64,000 nt of DNA from Chondrus crispus (taxonomy: Eukaryota > Rhodophyta > Florideophyceae > Gigartinales > Gigartinaceae): assembly GCF_000350225.1 (NCBI RefSeq), contig NW_005178764.1, forward strand, positions 251,998 to 315,997, in the 5' to 3' direction. Below, piece after piece: positions 63,002 through 64,000 of the stretch. The notes below the pieces were generated by a model. That model had not been told where the DNA came from, searched no databases, and worked only from the letters and a program-made list of their open reading frames with translations. The position numbers and the translations under genes are program-made. How positions within the stretch are numbered: position 1 is the stretch's first letter; each line of letters starts with the position of its first letter.

Positions 63002-64000
63002 TTAGTAGTCAACGTCACTTCCGACTTCATTTAACTCGGTGGCGTCTTCCAACTGTTGCTGCCTTCGCAGTTTCTCCAATTCTTCATTTGCTTCTCCAAG
63101 CTCGACCTCTAAACGAGAAGCATGCTCGGCCAGACGCTGCTGGGTAACCTTCTCCGACTTTTTGCGCTCCTTGATAGAAAACTGTAGGTTCAGCTTGTCG
63201 TCTTCGGCCTGTGCAAGGGCGAGCTTGGTCATGACGAGATCTTGGAGGACATCTCCCAGCTCCTCCGCATTGGACGACCTTCGGTCATTGAAGGCACCCT
63301 TGACGTCGGTCAACTCCGCCTCGAGTCGCCCCACCTCCGACTTAAGTTCAGTGATCATGGACTCGTGATCTTGTTGCCTCATCTGATGCGTAGAGATCTG
63401 CCGTTTCAAGGAGCTCATCGCGTCGGATTGTTTTGCAGCGACGGAGGTTTTGCGTTCCAGCGTGCGAGCATTGTTTCTAAAGTTGTCGCGCTCTGCGCGG
63501 GTCTTGATTTTTTCGGCCTTTTCGTATTCGATGTCTTCACGCAGGTCGGCCACCTCTTGTTCAAGTTCCGCTACTCTCCTCATGAGGCGGGTCTGCTCGC
63601 GATCACTCTTTTCGCGGGAAACGCGCAGTTCTTCCTCCACTTTGTCGACCGAGCGGCTTGCGGCTTGTTCACCGGCCGCCATGCTCTTCCCTCTCGACAG
63701 CGCTCGCTGCATGGCCATGTCGCGCTGGGCCTTCAGCTCGACGGATTCTTCGTACAGTGCATCGACCTCTGCTTGGGAATCTTCGAGATGTCCGGTAGTG
63801 TTTCTCAATCGCTCCTGCAGCGAGTTGACCTGGGATTCCAATCGGTCGTGGTCGGACTGCAGCGCTTCCTTGTCGGCCTCCAGGTCGTCGATGTCTCGGC
63901 GTGCCTCATCTAGCTCAGAGAGGAGGTCGTCCCTTTCTCCCGCATCCGATTCGTTTTGCTCATCCTTATTGGCTTTGATCTGATCGACCTCACTTTGCAG
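63002..64000 (-). CDS. Coiled-coil protein, C-terminal part, runs off the right edge
   Basis: The frame is open from the edge of the window to a TAA at 63002, giving 332 residues of the C-terminus. Nearly all of it is heptad-rich, charged sequence (ELEQEVADLREDIEYEKAEK, EVELGEANEELEKLRRQQ) typical of long coiled coils. It recalls myosin-tail, golgin or kinesin-stalk rods, but no globular domain is in view, so the family stays open. Its composition and lack of stops indicate a real host gene. Confidence 0.8.
   Translation of the reverse strand: MQSEVDQIKANKDEQNESDAGERDDLLSELDEARRDIDDLEADKEALQSDHDRLESQVNSLQERLRNTTGHLEDSQAEVDALYEESVELKAQRDMAMQRALSRGKSMAAGEQAASRSVDKVEEELRVSREKSDREQTRLMRRVAELEQEVADLREDIEYEKAEKIKTRAERDNFRNNARTLERKTSVAAKQSDAMSSLKRQISTHQMRQQDHESMITELKSEVGRLEAELTDVKGAFNDRRSSNAEELGDVLQDLVMTKLALAQAEDDKLNLQFSIKERKKSEKVTQQRLAEHASRLEVELGEANEELEKLRRQQQLEDATELNEVGSDVDY

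Overview
The window is eukaryotic nuclear DNA and is dominated by transposable elements. It contains Ty1/Copia, several Ty3/Gypsy lineages with chromodomains, Tc1/mariner, pogo, PIF/Harbinger with Myb-like partner proteins, and a piggyBac-like element carrying a YqaJ-type nuclease motif. Host genes are few and compact, with introns of about 95-115 bp. This fits a repeat-rich florideophyte red alga of the Chondrus crispus type, but that assignment is inference; no rRNA, tRNA or organellar marker was seen to prove it.

Layout. 0.1-6.3 kb is a nearly intact Copia element with 343-bp LTRs. 6.5-7.3 kb is a broken HGH1-like (eEF2-folding chaperone) gene. 7.9-9.7 kb is an intact three-helix membrane protein gene on the minus strand, with an intact Tc1 transposon (9990-11555) sitting 249 bp upstream of its start codon. 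12.5-17.2 kb is a pair of abutting pogo-type DNA transposons, one with arms of about 400 bp around a Myb-like pseudogene, the other with a transposase split by one TAG. 17.6-22.8 kb is a decayed Gypsy chromovirus with clean LTRs and target duplication. 23.2-23.6 kb is a piggyBac-like tail. 23.7-24.6 kb is a solo LTR packed with CACGTG motifs. 24.9-25.6 kb is the 3' end of a host gene.

25.7-46.5 kb is a nest of LTR retrotransposons. Its core is a large minus-strand Gypsy element (about 16.6 kb as it stands) that also carries a long ORF of unknown function on the opposite strand (28745-30598). Solo LTRs have inserted into its own LTR and into its pol gene. A truncated Harbinger transposase lies at 45.4-46.2 kb. 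48-56 kb is a decayed plus-strand element with a YqaJ-like nuclease motif and a piggyBac-like cysteine-rich tail; its coding sequence is cut by solo LTRs, two of them in opposite orientation 107 bp apart. 57.3-60.4 kb is a second Harbinger element with a frameshifted transposase and a Myb-like partner gene.

61-64 kb returns to host sequence: a gelsolin/severin-family gene with two introns, convergent with a coiled-coil protein gene that runs off the right edge.

Most transposon genes carry one to a few frameshifts or nonsense codons. All three stop codons appear as breaks, so this is decay rather than an altered genetic code. Several solo LTRs have 5-bp target duplications, which gives exact insertion sites and lets the interrupted reading frames be followed across them.
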